DNA of 13,082 nt from Methylophilaceae bacterium (GTDB taxonomy: Bacteria; Pseudomonadota; Gammaproteobacteria; Burkholderiales; Methylophilaceae): NCBI GenBank assembly GCA_025362115.1, contig JANYIK010000068.1, positions 1-13,082 of the forward strand, given 5' to 3'. How positions within the stretch are numbered: the first letter of the stretch is position 1; the number at the start of each line of letters is the position of its first letter. Both the position numbers and the translations under genes were made by a program. The notes beneath the pieces were generated by a model. That model searched no databases, had not been told where the DNA came from, and worked only from the letters and a program-made list of their open reading frames with translations. Below, one piece after another: positions 1 through 6,579 of the stretch.

Positions 1-1
1 G

Positions 2-12
2 CAATAAAAAAG
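2..12. repeat. Left copy of putative target-site duplication
   Basis: CAATAAAAAAG here is identical to positions 183-193. The first and last bases (c, g) also fit the inverted-repeat pairing, so the duplication is 9 bp at minimum (3-11) and 11 bp at most. It abuts the left inverted repeat exactly. The sequence is A-rich, which alone would be weak evidence, but its exact placement outside both inverted repeats makes chance unlikely. Confidence 0.65.
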
Positions 13-183
13 GGACTTATATACTTAACTTCCTGGGAGTGGAAAATGTGGTTCGATACATTCTCCGTTCATCCCCGTATCAAGTACAGGGCAGGCTCTG
101 AGTAAGCGGCGAAGCCGCTGAACGGAGAACACTCACCACGAACGGGGGATTCTATGGTTAAGAAAGTTAAGTATATAAGTCCC
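12..183. mobile_element. MITE-like non-autonomous element with 20-bp perfect terminal inverted repeats
   Basis: Positions 12-31 read GGGACTTATATACTTAACTT and 164-183 are its exact reverse complement, giving a 172-bp element with perfect 20-bp ends. The element is bounded on both sides by the same direct repeat (AATAAAAAA at 3-11 and 184-192), as expected of a target-site duplication of about 9 bp. There is no open reading frame inside, so it would have to be moved by a transposase encoded elsewhere. The interior has its own palindromic structure (see 61-129). I do not recognise the insertion-sequence family. The inverted ends, the flanking duplication and the lack of coding are seen directly; the name MITE and transposition as its origin are inference. 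Confidence 0.75.
61..129. repeat. Nested inverted repeat inside the MITE-like element
   Basis: TTCTCCGTTCA (61-71) pairs perfectly with TGAACGGAGAA (119-129), and just inside it AGCGGC (105-110) pairs with GCCGCT (114-119) around a GAA loop. Further out, GTGGT (48-52) matches ACCAC (135-139), and the right side continues as CACGAACGGGGG. The CCGTTC / CACGAACGG pieces resemble common dispersed palindromic repeats of proteobacterial genomes. Such a palindrome may have been captured by the element or may be part of its own body. The pairing is seen; the relationship to dispersed repeats is inference. Confidence 0.5.
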
Positions 184-193
184 AATAAAAAAG
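183..193. repeat. Right copy of putative target-site duplication
   Basis: CAATAAAAAAG repeats positions 2-12. This copy forms the A-tract (T-tract on the minus strand) and the first stem base of the terminator at 188-214. The insertion target was therefore the 3' tail of that terminator. Confidence 0.65.
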
Positions 194-214
194 CGGAGCC
201 TAAGCTCCGCTTTT
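188..214 (-). terminator. Rho-independent terminator of the Ala/Lys-rich protein gene
   Basis: AGCGGAGC (192-199) and GCTCCGCT (204-211) form a perfect 8-bp GC-rich stem with the 4-base loop CTAA. On the minus strand the stem is followed by a run of T (the A-tract at 187-192). It begins 19-22 bases after the stop codon of the minus-strand gene at 233. A TTTT run on the plus-strand side could let it work in both directions. Confidence 0.85.
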
Positions 215-232
215 CTTAATGCTTGAAGCTAA

Positions 233-457
233 TTACTTAGCGGCTGGAGCAGCAGCTTCAGCCTTCTTTTCCATCTTCTTGGCGTGTTTCTTAGCCTTCT
301 TAACAGCAGCTGGCTTTTCAGCCTTAGCAGCGTCAGCAGCTGGAGCAGCAGCGGCTTCAACCTTAGCTGGAGCAGCATCTTTAGCAGCGTCAGCAGCGAA
401 AGCGTTAACAGAAACAGCAAACAGACCAGCGATCAGTGCAGCGATAAGCTTGTTCAT
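233..457 (-). CDS. Small exported Ala/Lys-rich protein of unknown function
   Basis: The predicted protein has 74 residues and starts with a typical Sec signal peptide: MNK, a hydrophobic stretch at about 4-16, and a probable cleavage after residues 19-21 (AFA). The mature part of about 53 residues holds about 25 Ala and 13 Lys. Its first half is A/D/K/P-rich; around residues 51-65 lies a strongly basic stretch with KKAKKHAKK. There is no Cys and no recognisable fold. The start at 457 is supported by an AAAGGA Shine-Dalgarno sequence about 7 bases upstream on the minus strand. A strong terminator follows the stop codon. The composition resembles acid-shock-type periplasmic proteins and the lysine-rich tails of histone-like proteins, but the signal peptide argues against a nucleoid role. 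The function is unknown. It is transcribed divergently from the two-component pair at 584-2627. Confidence 0.75.
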   Translation of the reverse strand: MNKLIAALIAGLFAVSVNAFAADAAKDAAPAKVEAAAAPAADAAKAEKPAAVKKAKKHAKKMEKKAEAAAPAAK

Positions 458-583
458 GGTTTTTCCTTTGAATAAAAAGTTACATAAAATAAAATGATTT
501 ACACTCTCTAAACTGCTTCATGCTCTGTAATGAAGCAGTCAGTGATGCGAACAATACGCGGCCAACCTTACTCCAACCTTTCT
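458..583. promoter_or_regulatory. Divergent intergenic control region with a 9-bp inverted repeat
   Basis: This 126-bp stretch separates two divergently transcribed genes and must hold both promoters. It contains ACTGCTTCA (512-520) and TGAAGCAGT (531-539), a perfect 9-bp inverted repeat with a 10-base spacer. Centre-to-centre spacing is near two helical turns, as in an operator, though a hairpin in RNA is also possible. The stretch at 470-500 is AT-rich. I could not assign a convincing -35/-10 pair for either gene: TTTACA (498-503) and TGTAAT (526-531) stand too far apart at 22 bp. Confidence 0.45.
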
Positions 584-1249
584 ATGCGAATCTTAATCGT
601 TGAAGATGATCCTACCCTTGCCGATGGCCTGATGCGCTCGCTGTATCAGTCAGGTTATGCGCTCGATGTAGCCGCCAATGGCGAGATGGCGCACAACATG
701 CTGAAAGATGCTGACTATGATTTGGCGATACTAGATTTAGGCTTACCCAAGATGGACGGGCTGGAGGTGTTGCGGCGCTTGCGTCAGCGGGGCGGCAAAA
801 CACCGGTGTTGATACTTACCGCGCGCGACGCGATTGAAAGCCGTGTGCAAGGCCTTGATTTGGGCGCGGACGACTACCTAACCAAACCGTTCAATCTGGT
901 TGAGCTGGAGGCGCGTATCAGAGCGTTGTTGCGTCGTGGCAAAATGGGCAGCAATGCGCTACTGGCTTGCGGCAAGCTGAGTTTTGATGCGGTAGGCAAA
1001 CGTGCTTTGATTGACGGCAATGTAGTTGAGCTTTCTGCCCGCGAATTAGGCGTCTTGGAAGTATTGATGTTGCGCCAAAGCAAAGTGGTGAATAAAGAAC
1101 AAATCATGGGAGCGCTCTATAACTGGGATGACGACATCGGCGACAACGCCATCGAAGTCTATATTCACCGGCTGCGAAAAAAAATAGAAGCCTCAGGCGC
1201 ACATATCCGCACTATTCGTGGCTTAGGCTATTTGCTAGAACATGAATAA
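584..1249 (+). CDS. OmpR/PhoB-family response regulator (TctD/QseB-like)
   Basis: This is a DNA-binding response regulator of 221 residues when started at the ATG of MRILIVEDD, the usual N-terminus of the family. The receiver domain (about 1-115) shows the acidic pair D8/D9, phospho-acceptor D51 in LDLGLP, T79 and K101 in the KPF motif. The C-terminal winged-helix domain (about 125-220) carries the family pattern SARELGVLEVL, NAIEVYIHRLRKKI and IRTIRGLGYLL. In-frame ATGs at 530 and 545 would add 18 or 13 residues not expected for the family. However, no clear Shine-Dalgarno precedes 584, so the true start is uncertain. The stop overlaps the start of the kinase gene by 8 bp, pointing to translational coupling. 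It presumably acts with that kinase; its targets cannot be read from the sequence, though the inverted repeat at 512-539 is a candidate for autoregulation. Confidence 0.92.
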   Translation: MRILIVEDDPTLADGLMRSLYQSGYALDVAANGEMAHNMLKDADYDLAILDLGLPKMDGLEVLRRLRQRGGKTPVLILTARDAIESRVQGLDLGADDYLTKPFNLVELEARIRALLRRGKMGSNALLACGKLSFDAVGKRALIDGNVVELSARELGVLEVLMLRQSKVVNKEQIMGALYNWDDDIGDNAIEVYIHRLRKKIEASGAHIRTIRGLGYLLEHE

Positions 1250-2627
1250 AACCCTGTCCTTACGTAAACAGCTATTAAGCTGGCTGCTGACTCTACTAAT
1301 CCCGCTGCTGCTGGCTGGAGTAGTGGCGGCATATTTCGCCTCTACGCATATCGCCAATCTGGCATACGACAGCTCTCTGTTCCGCTCGGCGTTAGCGTTG
1401 GCGGATCAGGCGGAAGTACGACAAGGTGTGGTGATGGTGGATTTGCCGCAAACGGCGCTGGATTTGCTGGAATACGATGAAGACGACTTGGTGTATTACC
1501 GCATCACTGCGCCTGATGGTCAATTGGTGAGAGGAGATGCGGCACTGCCATTACCTAAACACCTGCCTCTACCCAACCAGCATCTTTATTACGATACTCA
1601 ACTAGAGGGCAAACCAGCGCGAGCGGTGGTATTTGCGCTGTCGCTTCAAGGTACCAGTGCCCATGGAGTGGTGCTGATACAAATAGCCGAAACGCTCACT
1701 AAACGAGAACTGATGGTGAGCGAAGTCATGGCAGTGATGGTGCTGCCGCAGTTGCTGATGGTGGTGTTAGCGGCTGCGCTGTTGTTCTATGGAGTCAAGC
1801 GCGGGCTTTCGCCTCTGCAACGCTTGAGTGAGGTATTTAGTCAGCGTTCGCATCGTGATCTCAGCGCGGTTCCCACCGAAAACGCGCCACAAGAAATGCA
1901 AACTCTACTGCACTCCTTCAACGATTTAATGCGACGCCTACGTGAAGCGATAGGCGTGCAGCAACGCTTTGTGGCAGATGCCTCGCATCAGCTCAGAACG
2001 CCGCTAGCTGGACTACAAACCCAAGCCGAGATGGCCTTACGTGAGCCAGATCCCATCGTGGTACACAACGCACTGGCGCGCATCAACGCCAGCACCGTGC
2101 GGCTGTCTCATCTGGTGAGCCAATTGCTTTCTTTGGCTCGAGTGGAGCCCGGTTCTGGCCGCGAGTCTATTATGGAGGCGTGTAACATGGTGGAATTAGC
2201 GCGAGAAGTCACTGCGGATTTCGTAAATCTAGCGCTGGCCAAGCAAATAGATTTGGGCTTTGAGGCGTCAGACACCCCATTACGGATACAAGGCGATGCG
2301 GTGATGTTGCGCGAACTGATTGCCAATCTGCTGGATAACGCGATTCACTACACACAAGTTTCAGGCAAGGTGACCCTAAAATTGCAACTGCAAGAAGGGC
2401 AGCTACACTTGGTGGTGGAAGACAATGGCAGGGGCATTCCAGAAACCGAGCGTGAACGAGTATTCGAGCGCTTTCACCGTTTAGATGACAGCGTGGGCGA
2501 AGGTTGTGGTTTGGGGTTGGCCATCGTGCGCGAAATCGCGCTGGCGCATCAGGCTGACATTCATCTAGACGCAGGCCAGCAGGGACGGGGGACGCGCGTG
2601 ACGGTCACCTTCACGATTTCGTCTTGA
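1242..2627 (+). CDS. Sensor histidine kinase, TctE/QseC-like
   Basis: The product is an inner-membrane sensor kinase of 461 residues. Transmembrane segments lie at about 11-31 and 162-183 and enclose a periplasmic sensor of about 130 residues, similar to the N-terminal 2CSK_N domain of TctE-type kinases. A linker/HAMP-like region follows (about 184-240). H249 in FVADASHQLRTPLAG is the phosphorylation site. The ATPase domain shows the N box with N366 (ELIANLLDNAIHYT), the G1 box DNGRG at 394-398, the F region FERFHRLDD and the G2 box GCGLGLA at 421-427. All catalytic motifs are intact. The gene overlaps the upstream response regulator by 8 bp, so the two form one operon. The ligand is unknown: TctE relatives respond to tricarboxylates, but no tricarboxylate transporter gene is seen here. 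The 3' end overlaps the convergent ntrX by 17 bp. Confidence 0.92.
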   Translation: MNKTLSLRKQLLSWLLTLLIPLLLAGVVAAYFASTHIANLAYDSSLFRSALALADQAEVRQGVVMVDLPQTALDLLEYDEDDLVYYRITAPDGQLVRGDAALPLPKHLPLPNQHLYYDTQLEGKPARAVVFALSLQGTSAHGVVLIQIAETLTKRELMVSEVMAVMVLPQLLMVVLAAALLFYGVKRGLSPLQRLSEVFSQRSHRDLSAVPTENAPQEMQTLLHSFNDLMRRLREAIGVQQRFVADASHQLRTPLAGLQTQAEMALREPDPIVVHNALARINASTVRLSHLVSQLLSLARVEPGSGRESIMEACNMVELAREVTADFVNLALAKQIDLGFEASDTPLRIQGDAVMLRELIANLLDNAIHYTQVSGKVTLKLQLQEGQLHLVVEDNGRGIPETERERVFERFHRLDDSVGEGCGLGLAIVREIALAHQADIHLDAGQQGRGTRVTVTFTISS

Positions 2628-3867
2628 CATCGAGTTGCTTGAGTTTACGGTAAAGGTGGGTACGCTCCAAGCCCACAGCATCAGCCACGCGGCTCATGTT
2701 GCCACTTGCCTTGGTGATGTGATGCTCGAAATATAAACGCTCGAACGCATCCCGCGCCTCACGCAAAGGCTGGTCAAACGATACTAGGGATAGCGCATTG
2801 GCATGTTCCAAACCGGAAAATTCCTGCAGTATTTGTTGCACCTCGTTTAGGCCGATTACGTCTTCTTTTGCCGCGAGCAATAATCTTTTGACGATATTTT
2901 CCAACTGCGCCAGATTGCCCGGCCATTCTGCATTGCGTAATGCATTCAGCGCTGCGGTATCGAAGCTATGGTATGGCGTTTCGCCAGCTTCGGTCAGGCG
3001 TGTGGCAAGGCCGCTGGCGAGTTCTGGAATGTCTTCTCTATGCTCATTGAGCGCCGGCACCCGCACGGTGAGCGCACCTATGGTCTGTAGCAAACTGTCA
3101 TCAAATTGGTGTGCGGCCGCAAGCTGCGGCAAGTCACGAGAAGTACTGCAAATCACGCGCACGGCATATTTCTCGGCTTTTTGTATGAGCAACAACAGGC
3201 CTTTTTGCGCACTATTGGAAAGCTCGGCGATTTCGCCAGTAAACAACACGCCATTTTGGGCGTGTTGCAGCATTTCCAGCGGTGCTTGCGCCAGTTTTTC
3301 CGGCGCATCCAACGTCACCCAAGGCGTGCCCGCCTGATGCAAGGCACGCGCGCATAACTCTACGCCGCAGCCTTTAGCACCTAACAATAACAAAGGCGCT
3401 TTGGATTTGGCAGCTTGCTCCAAGCGCGAGCGCAACTCCATCATGGCCGCACTTTTGCCTAGGCCGATTAAATTCACGCTCTGGCGCGACAGATGTTCGC
3501 CCGCTTTAAGCGCGGCGCCGACCGTTTTGAGCAGTTTTTGCAGGGCGATAGGTTTTTCCAGAAAGTCGAATGCGCCTATGCGTGTGGCTTCCACCGCGGT
3601 ATCCACCGTAGCATGGCCGGACATCATGATTACCGGCATGGTAAGCAGGCCACCACTGACCCATTCCTTGAGCAGAGTCACGCCGTCGCAATCCGGCATC
3701 CAAATGTCGAGCAGTACCAAATCAGGCTGAGTTTTTAGACGGAAATTGCGCGCTTCGGCAGCGTTTTCCGCCAAAACTATGTGGTAACCCTCATCTTCCA
3801 GAATGTCGCGCAGCAACTCGCGGATACCGACCTCGTCATCTACCACTAGGATATGTCGTGCGCTCAT
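2611..3867 (-). CDS. ntrX: NtrX-like response regulator with degenerate AAA+ domain
   Basis: This protein of 418 residues follows ntrY by 10 bp and is the last gene of a six-gene operon. The N-terminal receiver domain (1-120) has D10/D11, phospho-acceptor D54 in LLDIWMPDCDG and K105. The central region (about 135-335) aligns with the AAA+ domain of sigma-54 activators but is worn down. The Walker A site reads GAKGCGVE at 163-170, without the lysine. The Walker B site reads GVLFTGEI at 206-213, with Gly for the key Asp. The segment holding the GAFTGA loop that contacts sigma-54 is missing. The later motifs HREDIPELA (276-284) and WPGNLAQLENIVKRL survive. A Fis-type helix-turn-helix lies at about 375-413 (NMSRVADAVGLERTHLYRKL). 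It should therefore bind DNA and respond to phosphorylation but not drive sigma-54 open-complex formation. NtrX proteins lacking GAFTGA are known in other proteobacteria. Confidence 0.9.
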   Translation of the reverse strand: MSARHILVVDDEVGIRELLRDILEDEGYHIVLAENAAEARNFRLKTQPDLVLLDIWMPDCDGVTLLKEWVSGGLLTMPVIMMSGHATVDTAVEATRIGAFDFLEKPIALQKLLKTVGAALKAGEHLSRQSVNLIGLGKSAAMMELRSRLEQAAKSKAPLLLLGAKGCGVELCARALHQAGTPWVTLDAPEKLAQAPLEMLQHAQNGVLFTGEIAELSNSAQKGLLLLIQKAEKYAVRVICSTSRDLPQLAAAHQFDDSLLQTIGALTVRVPALNEHREDIPELASGLATRLTEAGETPYHSFDTAALNALRNAEWPGNLAQLENIVKRLLLAAKEDVIGLNEVQQILQEFSGLEHANALSLVSFDQPLREARDAFERLYFEHHITKASGNMSRVADAVGLERTHLYRKLKQLDVKTKS

Positions 3868-3877
3868 GTTTGTTCTT

Positions 3878-5977
3878 TCATGAAGAGGCCTTCATAGCTG
3901 GCAGCGACAGGCTGATTTCAGCACCACCGTCGGGATGATTTTTGATTTGTATAGTGCCATGATGTTCTTCCACTATTTTTTTTACGATGGCCAAGCCCAG
4001 CCCCGTGCCATGGCGCTTGGTGGTGACATAAGGTTCAAACACGCGCGCAATCATGTCTTCTGGAAAACCGCTGCCGTTATCTCGAATAATGAGGTTTACA
4101 TGGCTATCGCGCAAGGTGCTCGCAACATGAATGCTGGCATTGGCTACCTCCTCAAGAGCGTCTTGCGCGTTGCGCAGCAGATTATGCAGCACCTGGCGCA
4201 ACATGGTGGCATCACCTTCTATAGTAAAAGCGGTTTTAGGTACGTTGACGTGCATAGTCACACCGGGCGGCTCGTACAGTGCCAGCACTTCGCGCAGTAA
4301 ATCATTGAAGTCCAGCTCAGCCAGATTTAGCGCGGGTGAGCGCGCATACTCGCTAAACTCATTCACCATACTTTTCAGCGCCGTGACTTGGGCGACTATA
4401 GTATGCGTGGCGCGCTGTAATACTTTGGCATCGCTCGCGTCCAGTTTACTGGTCAGCTTGTGTTCCAAACGTTCAGCGGAAAGTTGAATCGGTGTGAGTG
4501 GGTTTTTTATCTCATGCGCCAAGCGCCTTGCCACCTCACCCCAAGCCGCGTCACGCTGAGCTTGCATAAGCTTGGTGATATCGTCGAACACCACCACAAA
4601 ACCGCTATCACTGCCAGCAGGCAAGCGACTGCCGCGCACCAGCAGCACTTGCCCACCAGTCAGTTCGATTTGCTGTTGCCAGTCCGCATCGGATTTCTGC
4701 GACAAAATAGACTGAGCCAACGGCGCTAATGTTTCCTGCGATTTTGCCAAATCTGCCAATGCTTGCCCAGGCGTGAGATCCACACCCAAAATCAGCGTGG
4801 CGGCTGGGTTACACGCACGCAAAGCATAATGCTCATCCAACGCCAGCACACCCGAAGATAGATTGGCCAGAATTGCTTCCAAATAACCATGTGCGGCCTC
4901 CACTTCGACACGATGTTTTTCGTTGGAAAGCGTAACCTCACGTAGTTGTTTGGTCATGCTATTGAAGGAACGCACCAAAATGCCTAGTTCATCCTTTCCA
5001 TGAACCGGCAGCACTACTTCGTAATCACCACTGGCGATAGCGCGCGTGCCTTCGGCCAGTACGCCTAGCGGTGCCGAAAGACGGCGGCTCAACACAAAGG
5101 CAAACGCCACGGCGGAGAGCATGGCCAGCATCAACACCAAGGTCAACGTGAGCGCGAATACGTCCTTCAAAGCACTACGTGCAAAAGATAATTCCTGATA
5201 ATCCTGATACACCGTTTGCACAGCTTCCGCCGTATCCGACAAGGTTTTGGGCACCGGTTGCAACAGTTGCAAAATACGCGCGTCTTCTTGTAAGTTTTGC
5301 GTATTGACTGGGGCTAGCACGCGCAAATACAGGCCTTTTCCTAAAATCGGGTCTATCATCCCAAAGCTGTGCTTGCGTCCCTTTCGTAACTGATCAACGC
5401 TGGGTAGTTCAGGCAAAAAACTGGTGGAATCACTGCTGGAAAACGCCAAAATTTTGCCTTGCGGCGTAAGTAATACCGCGTCTTGTACACCCGATTTTTC
5501 GCGCAGATCGTTGAGTGCACTGATGTGGCTGGTACTGCTTTGCAATGCTAATTGCAGCGCCATGTTTTCGCCCTTGTCTTGCAGTTCGTGCAGCATGATG
5601 TCCAAGGTGCTTTGTCCTAGCCGCAGACCACCATCCAGTGCGGCCTCCACCTTGACGTTGAACCAGGATTCGATAGAACGCGTGAGGAAATTCACCGATA
5701 CGGAGTAGACAATCAACCCAGGAATAATCGCCATCATGGCAAACATGCCCAGTAGGCGTAGGGTGAGGCGACTGCCCATCACTTGGGCTTGGAATTGGCG
5801 GTACAGCTTCCACAATTGCCAACCTACTAATACCGCCAAGGAAACGGCGAGGATGATGTTCAGTGCTAACAAAATGGTGTAGTTTTGGCCGGAAACAGCG
5901 GTATTGGCGCTGGCATGGGACAGCAGATAGAGCAGGATTGCTCCCAGAACCACACCTATCAACACCACGTACTTCAT
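3878..5977 (-). CDS. ntrY: NtrY-like membrane sensor histidine kinase
   Basis: This is a sensor kinase of 699 residues paired with the adjacent ntrX. Hydrophobic segments lie at about 4-20, 33-56, 74-97 and 272-297, and the region between the third and fourth (about 98-271) should be periplasmic. A HAMP domain (about 298-350) is followed by a PAS domain (about 362-470; GVLALDEHYALRACNPAA and FVVVFDDIT). The phosphorylation site is H488 in LAHEIKNPLTPIQLSAERL. The ATPase domain shows N603 (VLHNLLRNAQDA), the G1 box RDNGSGFP at 632-639, FEPYVTTK and GTGLGLAIVKKI at 657-668. The order TM-HAMP-PAS-HisKA-HATPase is that of NtrY. Its ATG overlaps the stop codon of the DUF4390 gene (ATGA), indicating coupled translation. 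NtrYX systems elsewhere have been tied to nitrogen metabolism, respiration/redox response and envelope functions; which applies here cannot be told. Confidence 0.93.
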   Translation of the reverse strand: MKYVVLIGVVLGAILLYLLSHASANTAVSGQNYTILLALNIILAVSLAVLVGWQLWKLYRQFQAQVMGSRLTLRLLGMFAMMAIIPGLIVYSVSVNFLTRSIESWFNVKVEAALDGGLRLGQSTLDIMLHELQDKGENMALQLALQSSTSHISALNDLREKSGVQDAVLLTPQGKILAFSSSDSTSFLPELPSVDQLRKGRKHSFGMIDPILGKGLYLRVLAPVNTQNLQEDARILQLLQPVPKTLSDTAEAVQTVYQDYQELSFARSALKDVFALTLTLVLMLAMLSAVAFAFVLSRRLSAPLGVLAEGTRAIASGDYEVVLPVHGKDELGILVRSFNSMTKQLREVTLSNEKHRVEVEAAHGYLEAILANLSSGVLALDEHYALRACNPAATLILGVDLTPGQALADLAKSQETLAPLAQSILSQKSDADWQQQIELTGGQVLLVRGSRLPAGSDSGFVVVFDDITKLMQAQRDAAWGEVARRLAHEIKNPLTPIQLSAERLEHKLTSKLDASDAKVLQRATHTIVAQVTALKSMVNEFSEYARSPALNLAELDFNDLLREVLALYEPPGVTMHVNVPKTAFTIEGDATMLRQVLHNLLRNAQDALEEVANASIHVASTLRDSHVNLIIRDNGSGFPEDMIARVFEPYVTTKRHGTGLGLAIVKKIVEEHHGTIQIKNHPDGGAEISLSLPAMKASS

Positions 5978-6579
5978 GGTTTTTCTGGTTTGTCTAAATT
6001 AGACTTGTCTGGGTTGGGCTTGTCAAAATTGGGAACCCAACGATAGCGCTCGGACACCAAATTCCACTCCTCAGAACCAAGCGCGCTGACTTGTAGCGGC
6101 TTGGGCAGCCGCGTATGGTCTAGCCGCATGCGTAGCAAAGCGTAATAGTTGGTGTCTTTTTTGAGCGTGGATTTTTCCACCACGGGCAAACCACGCAATT
6201 TGCTCAAGGCCTCTAGCGCCTCCAACAAAGTGACATAACTGGTTTGGCGTTTACCCAGCGTCAACAAGTACTGGCGAGATAGTGCATGGTAGCCCACCTT
6301 AGCCACCACACTGGTACTGGCGGCTTCTTGATCCACCCAGTATCTGTGCGGTTCCATCAGCACGAATTCGATGAGAAAATTGAGCGCGATACCTTTGTTG
6401 ATAGCTTCTTCTAATTCGCGACTAAAGCTAATCTCAAAATCCGCATTGAGGTGATAAGCATCATCGGCGGGCACCAATTCTGCATGAGCCACACTGATGC
6501 CTGCGGCATTAACGTAACTCGCAGTCATAAGCAACAGCGCCGCACACAGCATCAAGCTACATTTTTTGTATAAGCGCAT
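5974..6579 (-). CDS. DUF4390 family exported protein
   Basis: The product is a secreted or periplasmic protein of 201 residues of unknown function, of the kind regularly found between rsmB and ntrY in Betaproteobacteria. From the ATG at 6579 it has a clear signal peptide: MRLYKK, a hydrophobic core, and probable cleavage after residue 25 (YVNA). The body carries the family's pattern of FEISFSRELEEAINKGIALN near the mature N-terminus, then VGYHALSRQYLLT, and WNLVSERYRW near the end. An upstream in-frame ATG at 6600 would add seven residues; I prefer 6579 because the signal peptide then starts normally. The gene overlaps the end of rsmB by 23 bp in another frame and the start of ntrY by 4 bp. 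Its tail is an odd charged repeat (three N-x-D-K-P/S units, then EKP). Co-transcription with ntrYX suggests an envelope-linked role, which is inference. Confidence 0.85.
   Translation of the reverse strand: MRLYKKCSLMLCAALLLMTASYVNAAGISVAHAELVPADDAYHLNADFEISFSRELEEAINKGIALNFLIEFVLMEPHRYWVDQEAASTSVVAKVGYHALSRQYLLTLGKRQTSYVTLLEALEALSKLRGLPVVEKSTLKKDTNYYALLRMRLDHTRLPKPLQVSALGSEEWNLVSERYRWVPNFDKPNPDKSNLDKPEKP
5986..6030 (-). repeat. Three 15-bp tandem repeats at the 3' end of the DUF4390 gene
   Basis: Three in-frame 15-bp units encode NFDKP, NPDKS and NLDKP just before the last three residues EKP. GTC (Asp) recurs at 6022, 6007 and 5992 on the plus strand. The units are diverged but keep period and frame. 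They lie beyond the conserved WNLVSERYRW end of the family, so they look like a lineage-specific extension. Confidence 0.55.

Noticed and set aside
12..183. Integron attC site or phage attachment site
   Set aside because: The inverted ends do not show the core sites of attC, no integrase gene is present, and the flanking direct repeat fits transposition better.
219..497. Ala-rich frame of 92 codons opposite the small exported protein
   Set aside because: It mirrors the GCA/GCT repeats of the minus-strand gene; that gene has a signal peptide, ribosome binding site and terminator, while this frame has none.
498..531. TTTACA / TGTAAT as a promoter for the response regulator
   Set aside because: The boxes are 22 bp apart, too long for a sigma-70 promoter.
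530..583. Upstream ATGs (530, 545) as the start of the response regulator
   Set aside because: They add residues not usual for the family, and 530 lies within the 9-bp inverted repeat; no good ribosome binding site supports them.
2798..3337. Long open frame of 179 codons on the plus strand opposite ntrX
   Set aside because: It is wholly inside ntrX, has a Ser/Cys-rich composition typical of antisense reading, and shows no domain or ribosome binding site.
3429..3730. Several overlapping plus-strand frames opposite the NtrX receiver domain
   Set aside because: They are shadows of a well-conserved receiver domain on the minus strand.
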